From Bacteroidales bacterium (GTDB taxonomy: Bacteria > Bacteroidota > Bacteroidia > Bacteroidales > F082): a stretch of 64,000 nucleotides of DNA. A program made the translations under genes and the position numbers. Position 1 is the stretch's first letter, and every line of letters starts with the position of its first letter. The notes under the pieces are model-generated. The model was not told the origin of the DNA. It was given only the letters and a program-made list of their open reading frames with translations, and made no database searches. Below, piece after piece: positions 44,284 through 53,868 of the stretch. The DNA lies in the NCBI GenBank assembly GCA_016284305.1, contig JAEEON010000075.1:1-64000 (forward strand), read 5' to 3'.

Positions 44284-45268
44284 GATCCTGGGCCTCCTTC
44301 CCCGTTGCCTCAGCCTCCTGGGCCTTCAGCATTTGGTAATGGGCATAGCTCTCGTTGACAAAGTCTGTCACATCGCTCATAGCATTGTCATTTTCAAGCG
44401 ACGTCGCCGAGTATTTGGCGAATTTCACCAGGTCGGAGAGTTCCATCGACTGTTTCAGCTTGCCATAGACTTGGGAACTGAAGTTCAGGTCACGCACTTC
44501 GCTGAGGATGTCCTCGGTGGTCATCTCCACAGCATTGACCTGGAATTGCCCCTCGATATACTCACGGGTGATGTCCGACAGCGAGGCGTAATATTCCTTG
44601 ACCTTTCCGGCCTGCCACAGTTTCTGTTGACGCAGTGTCGTTAGGTCGTCGATGGCCTTGTTGTAAGGTGGCTTCACAGGACCCTTGATGGGTTCTCCAT
44701 GTTCATCCACACGCGGTTTGCGATGTCTCAGCAAGAACCACACGCCAAAACCTACCAGCACAAGCAACAGGGCTCCCAAAATCCAAGGATAGGCGTCTTT
44801 CATCGACAAAGGCTGAGCTATCGGCTCCACGATGGGACGAAAAGGTTGTATGGTATCAACAGCAATAGTGGTGACATACAACGAGATTGGATCGGTAAAA
44901 GCCTTCATACGCATCAGGTCATCGGCAGAGTGTGCATAAGTCAATCCCACACTTGGAACTTGCACGTAGCCGGTGTCGAAGGTCATCAGACTCAGTGTCT
45001 GCTGAACGATGATGTTACTGTCAGCATCGGCGGTCCGCTGTACCTCACCGCGTTTCCAAATATCAATTTGTTCTGACAAAGTGTCAGTTGCAAAGTCATT
45101 CCATTCAACATAATAGCCGTACGGGACTTTCATGGTCAGGTCAAGCGAGAAGGGCTTGCCTACAGCGATGGTCTCGTCATCGACCTTCGCTGAGACCTCC
45201 ACTTCCTGAGGTCTGGCCATCCCAATTAGGCCCAATAGCAGAACGACTGTCAAAATCCCTTTTTTCAT
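44276..45268 (-). CDS. DUF4381-like membrane protein of the Bat operon
   Basis: 330 residues. Signal peptide (MKKGILTVVLLLGLIGMARPQ), a periplasmic beta domain resembling the BatD N-terminal fold (VSAKVDDETIAVGKPFSLDL), one membrane helix (about 163-182), and a cytoplasmic helical domain (about 205-320) with DLTTLRQQKLWQAGKVKEYY, typical of DUF4381. It sits in the usual place between DUF58 and batA, overlapping both. Probably an assembly partner of the VWA proteins. Confidence 0.82.
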   Translation of the reverse strand: MKKGILTVVLLLGLIGMARPQEVEVSAKVDDETIAVGKPFSLDLTMKVPYGYYVEWNDFATDTLSEQIDIWKRGEVQRTADADSNIIVQQTLSLMTFDTGYVQVPSVGLTYAHSADDLMRMKAFTDPISLYVTTIAVDTIQPFRPIVEPIAQPLSMKDAYPWILGALLLVLVGFGVWFLLRHRKPRVDEHGEPIKGPVKPPYNKAIDDLTTLRQQKLWQAGKVKEYYASLSDITREYIEGQFQVNAVEMTTEDILSEVRDLNFSSQVYGKLKQSMELSDLVKFAKYSATSLENDNAMSDVTDFVNESYAHYQMLKAQEAEATGKEAQDHA

Positions 45269-46143
45269 CGTCTTGACTCCCTTTTCTTGAAAAGTTGCAT
45301 CAAAGGTTTCACATAGTCTTCATCAGTATAGATCAAGGTGTTATCGATACCCTGCATGGTAAAGAGTCGGTTCAGCTTGACTGATTCGTTGCGGATATGC
45401 TGGACATAGGCATTATGCCACACTCGGCTTGAGGTATCGACCCAACGTTCGCGACCCGTCTCGGCATCTTTGAACTTCACCAGGCCCACCCTTGGGATTT
45501 CCATCTCGCGACGGTCGGTAATACGCAGTGCTACGAGGTCGTGCTTATTGGCAGCGATACGCAGTTCCTGTTCAAAGTCTTTCGAGGTCATGAAGTCGGA
45601 AATGAGGAAAGCGGTGGTGCGTCGTTTGATAGCAGAAGTCAGAAAACGCAATCCTTCACCGATGTCGGTGCCATGCTCCTCAGGTTTAAAGTCCACGATC
45701 TCGCGGATGATGCGCAAGATATGGGTGCTGCCTTTTTTCGGCGGGATGAATTTTTCAATCTTGCTGCTGAAGAAGATAACCCCCACCTTGTCGTTGTTTT
45801 GGATGGCAGAGAAGGCCAGCACAGCGGCGAGTTCGGCGGTAAGGTCACGTTTCGACTGCTCGCGTGAACCGAAGTCGTTGGAACCGGAGACATCGATGAG
45901 GAGCATCACCGTCATCTCGCGCTCTTCCTCGAAGATCTTCACGAAGGGGCGGTTGAATCGGGCGGTGACATTCCAGTCGATGCTACGAATGTCGTCGCCA
46001 TACTCGTATTCACGCACCTCGCTGAAGGTCATACCACGGCCCTTGAAGGCACTATGGTACTGTCCCGAGAAAATGTGGTTCGACAGACCTCGCGTCTTGA
46101 TCTCAATCTTTTTTACCTTTTTGAAAATATCGTTTGCTTCCAT
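45265..46143 (-). CDS. DUF58 domain protein
   Basis: 292 residues, soluble. The DUF58 signature is present: SGQYHSAFKGRGMTFSEVRE, YGDDIRSIDWNVTARFNRP, and a VWA-like strand MLLIDVSGSNDFGS. DUF58 proteins always accompany MoxR ATPases and are presumed adaptors or substrates. The gene follows moxR by 68 nt and overlaps the next gene by ATGA. The gap to moxR holds a small CCCC-AAC-GGGG hairpin near 46168. Confidence 0.94.
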   Translation of the reverse strand: MEANDIFKKVKKIEIKTRGLSNHIFSGQYHSAFKGRGMTFSEVREYEYGDDIRSIDWNVTARFNRPFVKIFEEEREMTVMLLIDVSGSNDFGSREQSKRDLTAELAAVLAFSAIQNNDKVGVIFFSSKIEKFIPPKKGSTHILRIIREIVDFKPEEHGTDIGEGLRFLTSAIKRRTTAFLISDFMTSKDFEQELRIAANKHDLVALRITDRREMEIPRVGLVKFKDAETGRERWVDTSSRVWHNAYVQHIRNESVKLNRLFTMQGIDNTLIYTDEDYVKPLMQLFKKRESRR

Positions 46144-46211
46144 TTAAATCTACCGAGATTAAACCCCCAACGGGGTAACCCTCTTAATTCTCATTTCTTT
46201 CTCCGTTGCAA

Positions 46212-47204
46212 TCACGGAACTTCAACGGTATTTAAGATTTCGTTGATGATCTCTTCCGTGGTCACATTCTCGGCTTCTGCCTCATAAGTCAGGCCGATAC
46301 GGTGACGGAGCACGTCGGCGGCAACGGCACGCACATCCTCGGGAATGACATAGCCACGGCGTTTGATGAAGGCATAAGCCTTGGAGGCCAGGGCTAGGTT
46401 GATGGAAGCACGAGGTGAGCCACCATAGCTAATCATATTGGCGAACTTCTTGAGCTTATAGTCACTCGGGAAACGAGAGGCAAAGACGATGTCGGTGATG
46501 TAGTTCTCGATCTTCTCGTCAAGGTAGATCTCGCGGCAGATGGAACGGGCGCGAAGGATATCTTCAGGCTTGATTACCGGGTTGATGGTCGTTTTCTCAT
46601 TGGAGATGTTCTGACGAAGGATGAGCTTCTCCTCTTCCTTCTTCGGATAGTTGATCACGACCTTGAGCATGAAACGATCGACCTGGGCTTCAGGCAGCGG
46701 ATAAGTGCCTTCCTGCTCGATGGGGTTTTGGGTAGCCATGACGAGGAAAGGATCCGGCAGTTGGAAAGTCTCGTCGCCGATGGTCACCTGATGTTCCTGC
46801 ATGGCTTCGAGCAAAGCGCTCTGCACCTTGGCGGGAGAACGGTTGATCTCATCCGCAAGGATGAAGTTGGCGAAGATAGGACCGCGGCGGACCACGAACT
46901 CTTCGTTCTTCTGGCTATAGATGAGCGTACCGATCAAATCGGCAGGCAGCAAATCAGGAGTAAACTGAATACGGCTGAAGTCAGCATCGATGGCCTGTGC
47001 CATGGATTTGATGGCGAGGGTCTTGGCAAGACCAGGCACACCTTCGAGAAGAATGTGTCCATTGGCCAGAAGGCCGATCAGCAAACGTTCGGTCATCTGT
47101 TTCTGTCCGACGATGACCTTGTTCATCTCCAGGTTAATCAAGTCAACGAATTGGCTCTCGCGCTGGATTTTCTCGTTCAATTCACGAATGTCAGTTTCAA
47201 TCAT
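46212..47204 (-). CDS. moxR: MoxR family AAA+ ATPase
   Basis: 330 residues. Walker A LLEGVPGLAKTLAIKSMA near 53, Walker B FILADEINRSPAKVQSALLE near 112, sensor 1 FLVMATQNPIEQEGTYPLPE, and a C-terminal lid domain. MoxR ATPases act as chaperones that load metal cofactors or assemble VWA protein complexes. It is the first gene of the operon that continues with DUF58, the DUF4381-like gene, batA, batB, batC, batD and batE. Confidence 0.96.
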   Translation of the reverse strand: MIETDIRELNEKIQRESQFVDLINLEMNKVIVGQKQMTERLLIGLLANGHILLEGVPGLAKTLAIKSMAQAIDADFSRIQFTPDLLPADLIGTLIYSQKNEEFVVRRGPIFANFILADEINRSPAKVQSALLEAMQEHQVTIGDETFQLPDPFLVMATQNPIEQEGTYPLPEAQVDRFMLKVVINYPKKEEEKLILRQNISNEKTTINPVIKPEDILRARSICREIYLDEKIENYITDIVFASRFPSDYKLKKFANMISYGGSPRASINLALASKAYAFIKRRGYVIPEDVRAVAADVLRHRIGLTYEAEAENVTTEEIINEILNTVEVP

Positions 47205-47271
47205 TGTATGTTGAGTTGTAGATTTGTTTAATTGTTGAATTTGTTGCGCACGGCACTCGTCAAAAAGCGTG

Positions 47272-47279
47272 CAAAATTA
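47272..47279 (-). promoter_or_regulatory. -7 box of the moxR-bat operon
   Basis: The minus strand reads TAATTTTG, a match to TAnnTTTG. The start would be near 47265, leaving a 60-nt A/C-rich leader with loosely repeated CAACAAATT-type units before the moxR ATG. Confidence 0.5.
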
Positions 47280-47331
47280 CGCCTTTGTCATAAGAAAAAA
47301 ACTCCTATTTAATAATTTTATTGTTGGAGCG

Positions 47332-47366
47332 AAAAAAAAACCGACAGGGATCTGTCGGTTTTTTTT
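47332..47366. terminator. Bidirectional intrinsic terminator
   Basis: CCGACAG, loop GGAT, CTGTCGG at 47341-47358, preceded by nine A and followed by eight T. It ends the T9SS gene at 47383 and insulates the bat operon promoter. Confidence 0.93.
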
Positions 47367-47382
47367 GTTGATAAACCAAGGG

Positions 47383-48966
47383 TTATTCCACGATGACCTT
47401 TTGGGTGACGTTGCCCAGTTGGACGAAATAAATGCCTCTAGACAGATTCACGGTCGTTTGGCCCTCGACGTCCTTGATGAGGACCGTTTGGCCAAGGAGG
47501 TTCATGATGGTCATTTTGCCGGTGCCTTCCACCACAAACTGACCCCGGGTTGGGTTGGGACGAATCATAAGGGCAGAAGCCTTCAATTCCTCAACATCAG
47601 AGGGAGTGAGATTGGCCACCAACTTGCAGTCATGGGTAACGGCAAAGGTATAGGACAATTCCTCTGAAACCCGTTCCCCATCTTTCGACCAATAATTCAA
47701 AAGGTAATCTGGGGTTGGGGTCACCGTCACAGTGACAAAAGTGCCAATCATATACGCACCTGCACCTGTGACCTCACCTGCCTCGGCAGGATTGCTTGTC
47801 ACATCAACTAAAGATATGGTCCCCGCTAATACAGGGAAACCGTCGTTGAGGTTGTTCGAGTCGATTATCCACACAGTCTCTTTGTTCCCAGCATTCAGTA
47901 AATCAACGAATTCCTGGCTGCGCATGAAATCCGCAGTAGAAGCAGTGCCCATCTCACTTTCGGTGCAAGCGTCCAGATAATAGCTGTTCTCCACCACTAC
48001 GCTCTGACCATATCCAAAAAGACAACCCACATGATTGGAGCCATACACCTCGCCAACATTGTAACTGTTGGTGATTTCAGACTGTCTCACTATTAGGCCT
48101 ATCAAACCACCTGCCGCAGGCGCAGGGCTAGTGCTTCCCATAGGGCCAATGGCTGAAACCGTTCCTATATTATAGCAATTATTAACGGTTATCCCCGAGG
48201 CCACTTGACGACCCAGGATACCGCCAACATGTGATTGGCCTTCACCTGTAACACTTCCACTATTGTAACATTGCTCAATGCCACGAGCATTTTGACCCAC
48301 AATGCCACCAACAGTCGTTCCTGTCACAGGGCCTGTATTATAGCAATGGTCCAGGTTGCCTCCATCGCCAATAATGCCGCCACCAAAGGTACCACTAATA
48401 GAGGCACCATTCCAGCAATGAGAAATCTGGGCATTTATTCCTTTGCCAACAATGCCGCCACTCGTAGCACCAGCGACAGTTCCATTGATGACAAACACAT
48501 TTTCAATGACAACAGGATTGTCTGTCGTTCCTTGTACCATGCCAAACAAACCCGCATAGGGTTCTCCATCCACATAAATATTGAAGATGCAATGCCCACC
48601 TCCGTCAAAATGTCCTAAGAAACTAGGATGGATATCACTATAGAACCCCATCGAATTGGTTCTCCGATCGCAGCCGTCCTCACTGAACCATCGATTGCCG
48701 AGACCGATGGGAATCCATGGCAAATCCTCACTGCCGTTCAAGTCGATGTCGGTGGTAAGACGGAAATACAGGTCAGTGGTATTATAACCTTTGTTAACGA
48801 TGTAGGCAAAATAAGCCAAATGTTCCGCTGATTCAAGCAGATAGGGGTCGTTTTCCGTTCCAGTGCCTTTCGTCCATAATGCTCTGTTGCCGTTCCACAC
48901 ACTGGTCTGAGCCACAGCCATCATGCCCGTTAAAACGAGCAACATCACGATATATATCTTTTTCAT
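47383..48966 (-). CDS. GLUG-repeat surface protein with T9SS sorting domain
   Basis: 527 residues. Signal peptide MKKIYIVMLLVLTGMMAVAQ. Residues about 35-330 contain repeated GLUG-type units (GGIVGQNARGIEQCYNSGSV, GGIIGDGGNLDHCYNTGPV, NCYNIGTV), as in bacterial surface adhesins and IgA-peptidase-like proteins. An InlB-B-like repeat follows (EAGEVTGAGAYMIGTFVTVT). The C-terminus is a T9SS sorting domain (IRPNPTRGQFVVEG, IMNLLGQTVL, LSRGIYFVQL). Likely a cell-surface adhesin. It is followed 28 nt upstream by another secreted-protein gene, so the two may be cotranscribed. Confidence 0.88.
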   Translation of the reverse strand: MKKIYIVMLLVLTGMMAVAQTSVWNGNRALWTKGTGTENDPYLLESAEHLAYFAYIVNKGYNTTDLYFRLTTDIDLNGSEDLPWIPIGLGNRWFSEDGCDRRTNSMGFYSDIHPSFLGHFDGGGHCIFNIYVDGEPYAGLFGMVQGTTDNPVVIENVFVINGTVAGATSGGIVGKGINAQISHCWNGASISGTFGGGIIGDGGNLDHCYNTGPVTGTTVGGIVGQNARGIEQCYNSGSVTGEGQSHVGGILGRQVASGITVNNCYNIGTVSAIGPMGSTSPAPAAGGLIGLIVRQSEITNSYNVGEVYGSNHVGCLFGYGQSVVVENSYYLDACTESEMGTASTADFMRSQEFVDLLNAGNKETVWIIDSNNLNDGFPVLAGTISLVDVTSNPAEAGEVTGAGAYMIGTFVTVTVTPTPDYLLNYWSKDGERVSEELSYTFAVTHDCKLVANLTPSDVEELKASALMIRPNPTRGQFVVEGTGKMTIMNLLGQTVLIKDVEGQTTVNLSRGIYFVQLGNVTQKVIVE

Positions 48967-48994
48967 TTTGTTCGATCTTAAGAGTTAAACACTT

Positions 48995-50416
48995 TTATTT
49001 CGCAAATCCATTGTTGAACAGTTCCCTAACACGGTCAACATACTCACCGATGCGAGAGACGGAGGCCGAAGGACCGCTTTCGTTCTCCCTTCCCCACACA
49101 GTAATCATCGCATAGTCCAGCTCTTTCACGCTACCCGCGGGAAAGTCAAAAGGTCCCACAGAGGCCAAGCCACGACGGTCGCCTGGTGGACTACTTAGCA
49201 AATCCGTCCAATACTTGCCATCGGTGTTGTATCCATCATTGGGAGCCACACCACCGGTGCCGATATTGTCAGGGTCGGAATCTCCAGGGAACATGTAATT
49301 GCACTCTGGACCCACAGTGCCTTCAAAAACGGGATAGCCGCTGCCGCCATATTGGAGGTGGACACCATCCCTCCAACAACTTTGCATGTACATATAGTAT
49401 TCTACAGCATTGGCAGGATCACCCATTACAGTATTACTATTCTTAATAGACATGAAACCCGTCATCCCCAAGTTATCGGGGCCTTGCAGCACAGTAAGCA
49501 CCTGCGAAGGGATAAAGTTGCCGTATGTCCCGGGTTCACCACTACCATCAGAATCCATTCCGTTGTAAACATAGCACGAATTCCGTCGAACATCGCAACC
49601 CACATAGTCATCACGGGAATAACCCAGATCCCAGTCCGTGAAAAGGCCCAAATAGGTGTTGTGATAGTCGTTGGCGGAGCGGTTGATGAACTTGTAGTTG
49701 ATGAACACGGTGTTTTTCAGCGGCTCGTCGTCAGGAGCGTCAAAGCCATACACCATGGCGTGAACCTCCAGTCCGATAGCGGCGCCGCTGGTCTCGGTAT
49801 GGGTCCTGGCATCATTGAAGATGAAGTACAGGCATTGATCACCTTTGATATCAGGATAGTCGCCATCGGCTGGTTTGTAATGGCCATCGCCATTCACATC
49901 CACAAAAGGAGCCAAGTTGGCGGCATAACCATCCTCGCCATGGGCAGGCCAGGTCAAGATGTCCTCAGGAATCTGATACCCTGCATTGGTATGGTTGGCG
50001 ATGAACTGCTCAATCTCAGCACGGGTGAGATTCCAGACGTGGTGATATTTCATTGAGGTCATAATGTCGTGGGAGGCATCCGCCGTTTTCAAGGGACCCA
50101 TTGCATAGTCCTGACCATTTTGATTATACCCCATCCCTGCAAGATGAAGCATATCACCAGAGTCCAGTCCTCCAAACCAAAGGGCATGCTGGTAGATGGT
50201 TCCATTGCCACTACCTACAGGCACCTCCCAAGTGGGACAAGGATTGGCTTGATCTTCAGGGGTGAATCCATCCCACCCTGGAAGGAAACAACTGCCATCA
50301 CCGAGAATGGTGGGCCTCACATTATTGATCTCGAGATGCGAGATGGGGGGCTGCTGCGCAACCGATGCCAAGGCTATCGCACTTAACATCAAAAATAAAA
50401 GTTGTTTTCTCATCAT
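48995..50416 (-). CDS. Secreted protein of unknown function, no sorting domain seen
   Basis: 473 residues with a signal peptide (MMRKQLLFLMLSAIALASVAQ). The sequence is Gly/Asp/Tyr-rich, with calcium-binding-like VDVNGDGHYKPADGDYPD and DSDGSGEPG. Related Bacteroidales proteins that begin this way normally end in a T9SS sorting domain; this one stops after RELFNNGFAK without the usual PNP and GxYxxxL motifs. It may have lost that domain, or be anchored through a partner. The upstream gap (50417-50531) carries only the lysC promoter. Confidence 0.7.
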   Translation of the reverse strand: MMRKQLLFLMLSAIALASVAQQPPISHLEINNVRPTILGDGSCFLPGWDGFTPEDQANPCPTWEVPVGSGNGTIYQHALWFGGLDSGDMLHLAGMGYNQNGQDYAMGPLKTADASHDIMTSMKYHHVWNLTRAEIEQFIANHTNAGYQIPEDILTWPAHGEDGYAANLAPFVDVNGDGHYKPADGDYPDIKGDQCLYFIFNDARTHTETSGAAIGLEVHAMVYGFDAPDDEPLKNTVFINYKFINRSANDYHNTYLGLFTDWDLGYSRDDYVGCDVRRNSCYVYNGMDSDGSGEPGTYGNFIPSQVLTVLQGPDNLGMTGFMSIKNSNTVMGDPANAVEYYMYMQSCWRDGVHLQYGGSGYPVFEGTVGPECNYMFPGDSDPDNIGTGGVAPNDGYNTDGKYWTDLLSSPPGDRRGLASVGPFDFPAGSVKELDYAMITVWGRENESGPSASVSRIGEYVDRVRELFNNGFAK

Positions 50417-50486
50417 GATAACAATTTAAGTTTAAGCACTGAAACTAGGGACAAATATAAATAAAATCATCAATCCCCAAGAATAA

Positions 50487-50511
50487 TTGACTCTCTTTTT
50501 TTCTATATTTG
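50487..50511 (+). promoter_or_regulatory. lysC promoter
   Basis: TTG at 50487-50489, 14-nt spacer, TATATTTG at 50504-50511. The -7 box is a full match; the spacer is short. The start would be near 50518, 14 nt before the ATG at 50532. Confidence 0.5.
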
Positions 50512-50531
50512 CCGCATCAACAAGAAAGACA

Positions 50532-51818
50532 ATGATCAAGAAAATCTATAAATTCGGTGGTGCCTCTGTAAAGGATGCCGATGCGGTCAGAAACTTGAAA
50601 ACCATCGTCGAACGGCACAAAGACGAGGACATCTTCCTGGTGGTATCGGCCATGGGGAAGACAACCAACATGTTGGAGAAGGTGCTCAAGGACTTCCGCG
50701 ATCATGAGGGAATGCTGGGTATCGAAGCGCTTTCTGAAGTCATGAACTATCATGAGAAAATCATCCTCGACCTCTTTGACCAAAACCGCGAACATCCGGT
50801 AATCGAGTCGGTGTCATCATTGTTCATCGAGCTTTGGGAGAAGCTTCAAGACACCGACAAGCCATACGACTACCAATACGACCAGACGGTTTGTTATGGG
50901 GAATTGATCTCCACCACCATCATTCAGGAATACCTCAACCATTGCGACGTTCCTTGCCGTTGGCTCGATGCCAGAAAATACGTTTTGACCGACGACCGTT
51001 TCCGTTCCGCATCGCCTGACTGGGACGAGACCCGGCTGCGCATCGCCAAACTCAACGACGAGCACATCCACGGCATCGTGTGCATCACCCAAGGCTTCAT
51101 CGGTAGCACGGTGGACGGCAAGCATAGCGTCACCTTGGGACGCGAAGGCTCCGACTACACCGCTGCCATCTTCGCCAACTGCCTCGATGCAGAAGAAGTC
51201 ACGATATGGAAAGATGTCGATGGCCTGCTCAATGCCGACCCGAAACGCTTCGAAGAGACCGTCCAACTCCAGCACATCACCTATTCCGAAGCCATCGAAC
51301 TGGCCTTCTACGGTGCCTCTATCATCCACCCAAAGACCGTCAAGCCGCTGCAGAACAAGAACATTCCCCTCAAAGTACAGTCTTTCCTCCACCCCGAGCA
51401 TGCACCTAGCGTCATCGACGGCAAAGCCGACCGGAACATCGAGAAAGTCCCTTCCTATATCGTCAAGGACAACCAAACGCTGGTCTCCATTTCGCCACGC
51501 GACTACTCCTTCATGAACGAACACAACCTGCAGCTCATCTTCGGAGCCTGTGACGAACTGAACATCCATGCCAACGTCATCCAGACCTCCGCCCTGATGC
51601 TCTCCTTCTGCTTCGACCACGACGATGCGAGACTGAAAGGCTTGCTCAGCGCACTGCGGGAAACCTTCACGGTGAAATACAACAAGGGACTGACATTGTT
51701 TACAATAAGACATTATGACTATTCCTACACCATCGGCGACCAGTTCCTCGAAGGGAGGAAGGTCTATCTGAAACAGAGTAGCCGAACCACTTTACAGTAT
51801 GTTGTTACATCTCGCTAG
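50532..51818 (+). CDS. lysC: Aspartate kinase, monofunctional
   Basis: Aspartate kinase phosphorylates aspartate, the first step to lysine, threonine, methionine and diaminopimelate. 428 residues. It has KIYKFGGASVKDADAV at the N-terminus, TLGREGSDYTAAIFAN near 205, and KDVDGLLNADPKR. The C-terminal 130 residues correspond to the ACT region but are weakly conserved, so feedback control cannot be read off. ATG 50532 was chosen over 50487, which lies in the promoter. trmO follows after 18 nt. Confidence 0.93.
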   Translation: MIKKIYKFGGASVKDADAVRNLKTIVERHKDEDIFLVVSAMGKTTNMLEKVLKDFRDHEGMLGIEALSEVMNYHEKIILDLFDQNREHPVIESVSSLFIELWEKLQDTDKPYDYQYDQTVCYGELISTTIIQEYLNHCDVPCRWLDARKYVLTDDRFRSASPDWDETRLRIAKLNDEHIHGIVCITQGFIGSTVDGKHSVTLGREGSDYTAAIFANCLDAEEVTIWKDVDGLLNADPKRFEETVQLQHITYSEAIELAFYGASIIHPKTVKPLQNKNIPLKVQSFLHPEHAPSVIDGKADRNIEKVPSYIVKDNQTLVSISPRDYSFMNEHNLQLIFGACDELNIHANVIQTSALMLSFCFDHDDARLKGLLSALRETFTVKYNKGLTLFTIRHYDYSYTIGDQFLEGRKVYLKQSSRTTLQYVVTSR

Positions 51819-51836
51819 TGAGGTTAGCGTTATAGC

Positions 51837-52520
51837 ATGAAGGTTATTGCGAAAATACACACCGAGTTCCCGACCAAGTTCGGGATCCCCAGGCAGAGCG
51901 GCATCATCGAGTCGCTCCGAGGGAGTATCGTGTTTGAACCCGATTACCGCAACCCAGATGCGGTGCGAGGCTTAGAGGATTTCTCGCATTTATGGCTGAT
52001 TTGGGAGTTCTCCGAAGCCAAACGCGACACCTGGTCACCCACAGTGCGGCCTCCTCGTTTAGGCGGCAACACCCGAAAAGGCGTCTTCGCCACGAGGTCA
52101 CCTTTCCGTCCCAACCCCATCGGACTGTCGTCGGTGAAGCTTGAAAAGATCGAAATCGACCCGAAACTCGGCCCTGTGCTTTATGTGACGGGCATTGACT
52201 TGATGGATGGCACTCCCATCTACGATATCAAACCTTACATTGCCTATACCGACAGCCATCCCGATGCGATCAGCGGATTTGCGAGCAAACCCGCAGAATA
52301 TCTGCTCGAAGTGGATTGCCCAGAGACACTATTGCAACATGTTGATGCCCCTCTTCGAGACAGTCTTGTCGCGGTCCTAGCCCATGACCCGCGGCCACAA
52401 TATCAGGACGATCCCAACCGAGTATATGGCATGGAGTTTGGCCCATACGAAGTGAGGTTCAAAGTCAACGACCTGAACCTCACTGTTTTAGAAATCAAGA
52501 ATACCACCGATTCTATTTGA
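51837..52520 (+). CDS. trmO: tRNA (N6-threonylcarbamoyladenosine(37)-N6)-methyltransferase
   Basis: TrmO (YaeB/TsaA family) methylates t6A37 in some tRNAs. 227 residues with the signature RPPRLGGNTRKGVFATRSPF and RPNPIGLSSVKL, and DLMDGTPIYDIKPYI. The last 100 residues form the usual C-terminal domain. It is in an operon with lysC and overlaps the end of the convergent Omp28 gene by 8 nt. Confidence 0.93.
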   Translation: MKVIAKIHTEFPTKFGIPRQSGIIESLRGSIVFEPDYRNPDAVRGLEDFSHLWLIWEFSEAKRDTWSPTVRPPRLGGNTRKGVFATRSPFRPNPIGLSSVKLEKIEIDPKLGPVLYVTGIDLMDGTPIYDIKPYIAYTDSHPDAISGFASKPAEYLLEVDCPETLLQHVDAPLRDSLVAVLAHDPRPQYQDDPNRVYGMEFGPYEVRFKVNDLNLTVLEIKNTTDSI

Positions 52521-53844
52521 TCTTCACCATTGCCGTCTGGAGGATCTTGTCTCCCTGGGTCTTCTCATAGACATAGACCATCAGGTAGCATTCATCCTCA
52601 TTATAGTCGGCATTGATCTCGGTGCCATAGTTGAAATAGAAGGTGTCGTCCGAACTGACATGGCTGTCTTCGAAAGCAACACCGTAAGCGCCGTTGAGGG
52701 TGCCGCGGAACACATTGCGGAAATCATATTCCTTGTCAACACCCCCAGGTACGGTCTGCCAACCCACGATATGGTCTTCCACCAGGCAAGCTGTGATATA
52801 GAACTGTCCATCCATATCGGCCAATGGGAAGGCACGCACGTCCACATCCAGATGGCGACTCGTCGCGTCATAAGTGGGCGTCACCACAATCTCGAACGTC
52901 TGTTCCTCTTCCAAAGCGGCAGCTGTAGGCGCATCGATCCCCTCAACGAACAAGGAATTGCCGCCCGTCAGTGCGACATGATCCACAGCAAACAAAGGAT
53001 TGGAGCTGTTGTTATTGTACCAAGCCGTACCTTCATCCGTGATAAAGTTCGGGAACTGTCCCACTGGTTGAGCCAGATAACCTGCATGGACACTTAAAAT
53101 GAAGATATGGTCCTCATCAAGCTGGTGCTGCAGGTTATGGACATAGTCGGCAGCTGCTGGACAGTTGACGCAACGGGCTCCCGTAAAGTCCTTGATAAGC
53201 ACGGTCTTCCCACTCGGGGTCACCTCTCCGGCATCAACAAGGACTGTCACCTTATAAGTAGCAGTGGTTCCATTAATGGCGGTAACGGTATAGTCAACAG
53301 GGTTGGTAAAGTCTTGTGCCTCTCCCGAAGCAGGACTGACTGAAGCACCTTCCGACACTTCGATGGTCGGAACCAGGTGGGTGACATCGGTGCCTTCTGG
53401 CATATACACCAACACCGTCTTAGAGACTTCATTGATCTCACCTTCACTGCCGTCGATGACGAATGAAAGGATGCTTTTCTCATTGTCAGCATCGTGAACG
53501 ATGACTTCCGCCATATACTGAACTGAAGTTCCGTTGAAGGCGGTGACGGTATAACAAACCGGGTTTGTAAAGTCTTGTGGCTCGCCCGATGCAGGTGAAA
53601 CGGTTGCATAGGTGGAGACGACGATGGTTGGTGTCAGGTGGCTTACGTCAATACCCTCAGGGAAATCCAGCCTTACTGTCTTTGTTTCATCGTCCACTAT
53701 GCCGATAACGTCATCAACGCTGAATTCCAAAATGCACTTCTCGTCTTCGGCTCCTTTGATAAAAGGTTCTTCCATGACATCGCATGCAGGCATCAGCAAC
53801 ACAATGGCAAACAAGGCTATGGCAATTTTTATCAGTTTTTTCAT
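52513..53844 (-). CDS. Omp28-family lipoprotein with two N-terminal beta repeats
   Basis: 443 residues. A lipoprotein signal (MKKLIKIAIALFAIVLLMPAC, lipobox MPAC). Two tandem repeats of about 90 residues follow, each with ILxFxVD, T(K)TVxxxxPEGxDVxHLxPTI, VSPASGExQDFTNPVxYTVTAxNGT (DUF5018-like). The C-terminal 250 residues are the Omp28 domain with the redox-like motif GARCVNCPAAADYVHNL. Omp28 proteins sit on the outer surface; the CxxC suggests thiol chemistry. The gene is third in the operon TlpA, DUF6029-like, Omp28. Confidence 0.88.
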   Translation of the reverse strand: MKKLIKIAIALFAIVLLMPACDVMEEPFIKGAEDEKCILEFSVDDVIGIVDDETKTVRLDFPEGIDVSHLTPTIVVSTYATVSPASGEPQDFTNPVCYTVTAFNGTSVQYMAEVIVHDADNEKSILSFVIDGSEGEINEVSKTVLVYMPEGTDVTHLVPTIEVSEGASVSPASGEAQDFTNPVDYTVTAINGTTATYKVTVLVDAGEVTPSGKTVLIKDFTGARCVNCPAAADYVHNLQHQLDEDHIFILSVHAGYLAQPVGQFPNFITDEGTAWYNNNSSNPLFAVDHVALTGGNSLFVEGIDAPTAAALEEEQTFEIVVTPTYDATSRHLDVDVRAFPLADMDGQFYITACLVEDHIVGWQTVPGGVDKEYDFRNVFRGTLNGAYGVAFEDSHVSSDDTFYFNYGTEINADYNEDECYLMVYVYEKTQGDKILQTAMVKIK

Positions 53845-53868
53845 AGTATGCGGTATTTGGAGTAAGGG

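Noticed and set aside
50817-51713. 298-codon open frame antisense to lysC
   Set aside because: Shadow of the aspartate kinase frame; no signal, motif or initiation context.
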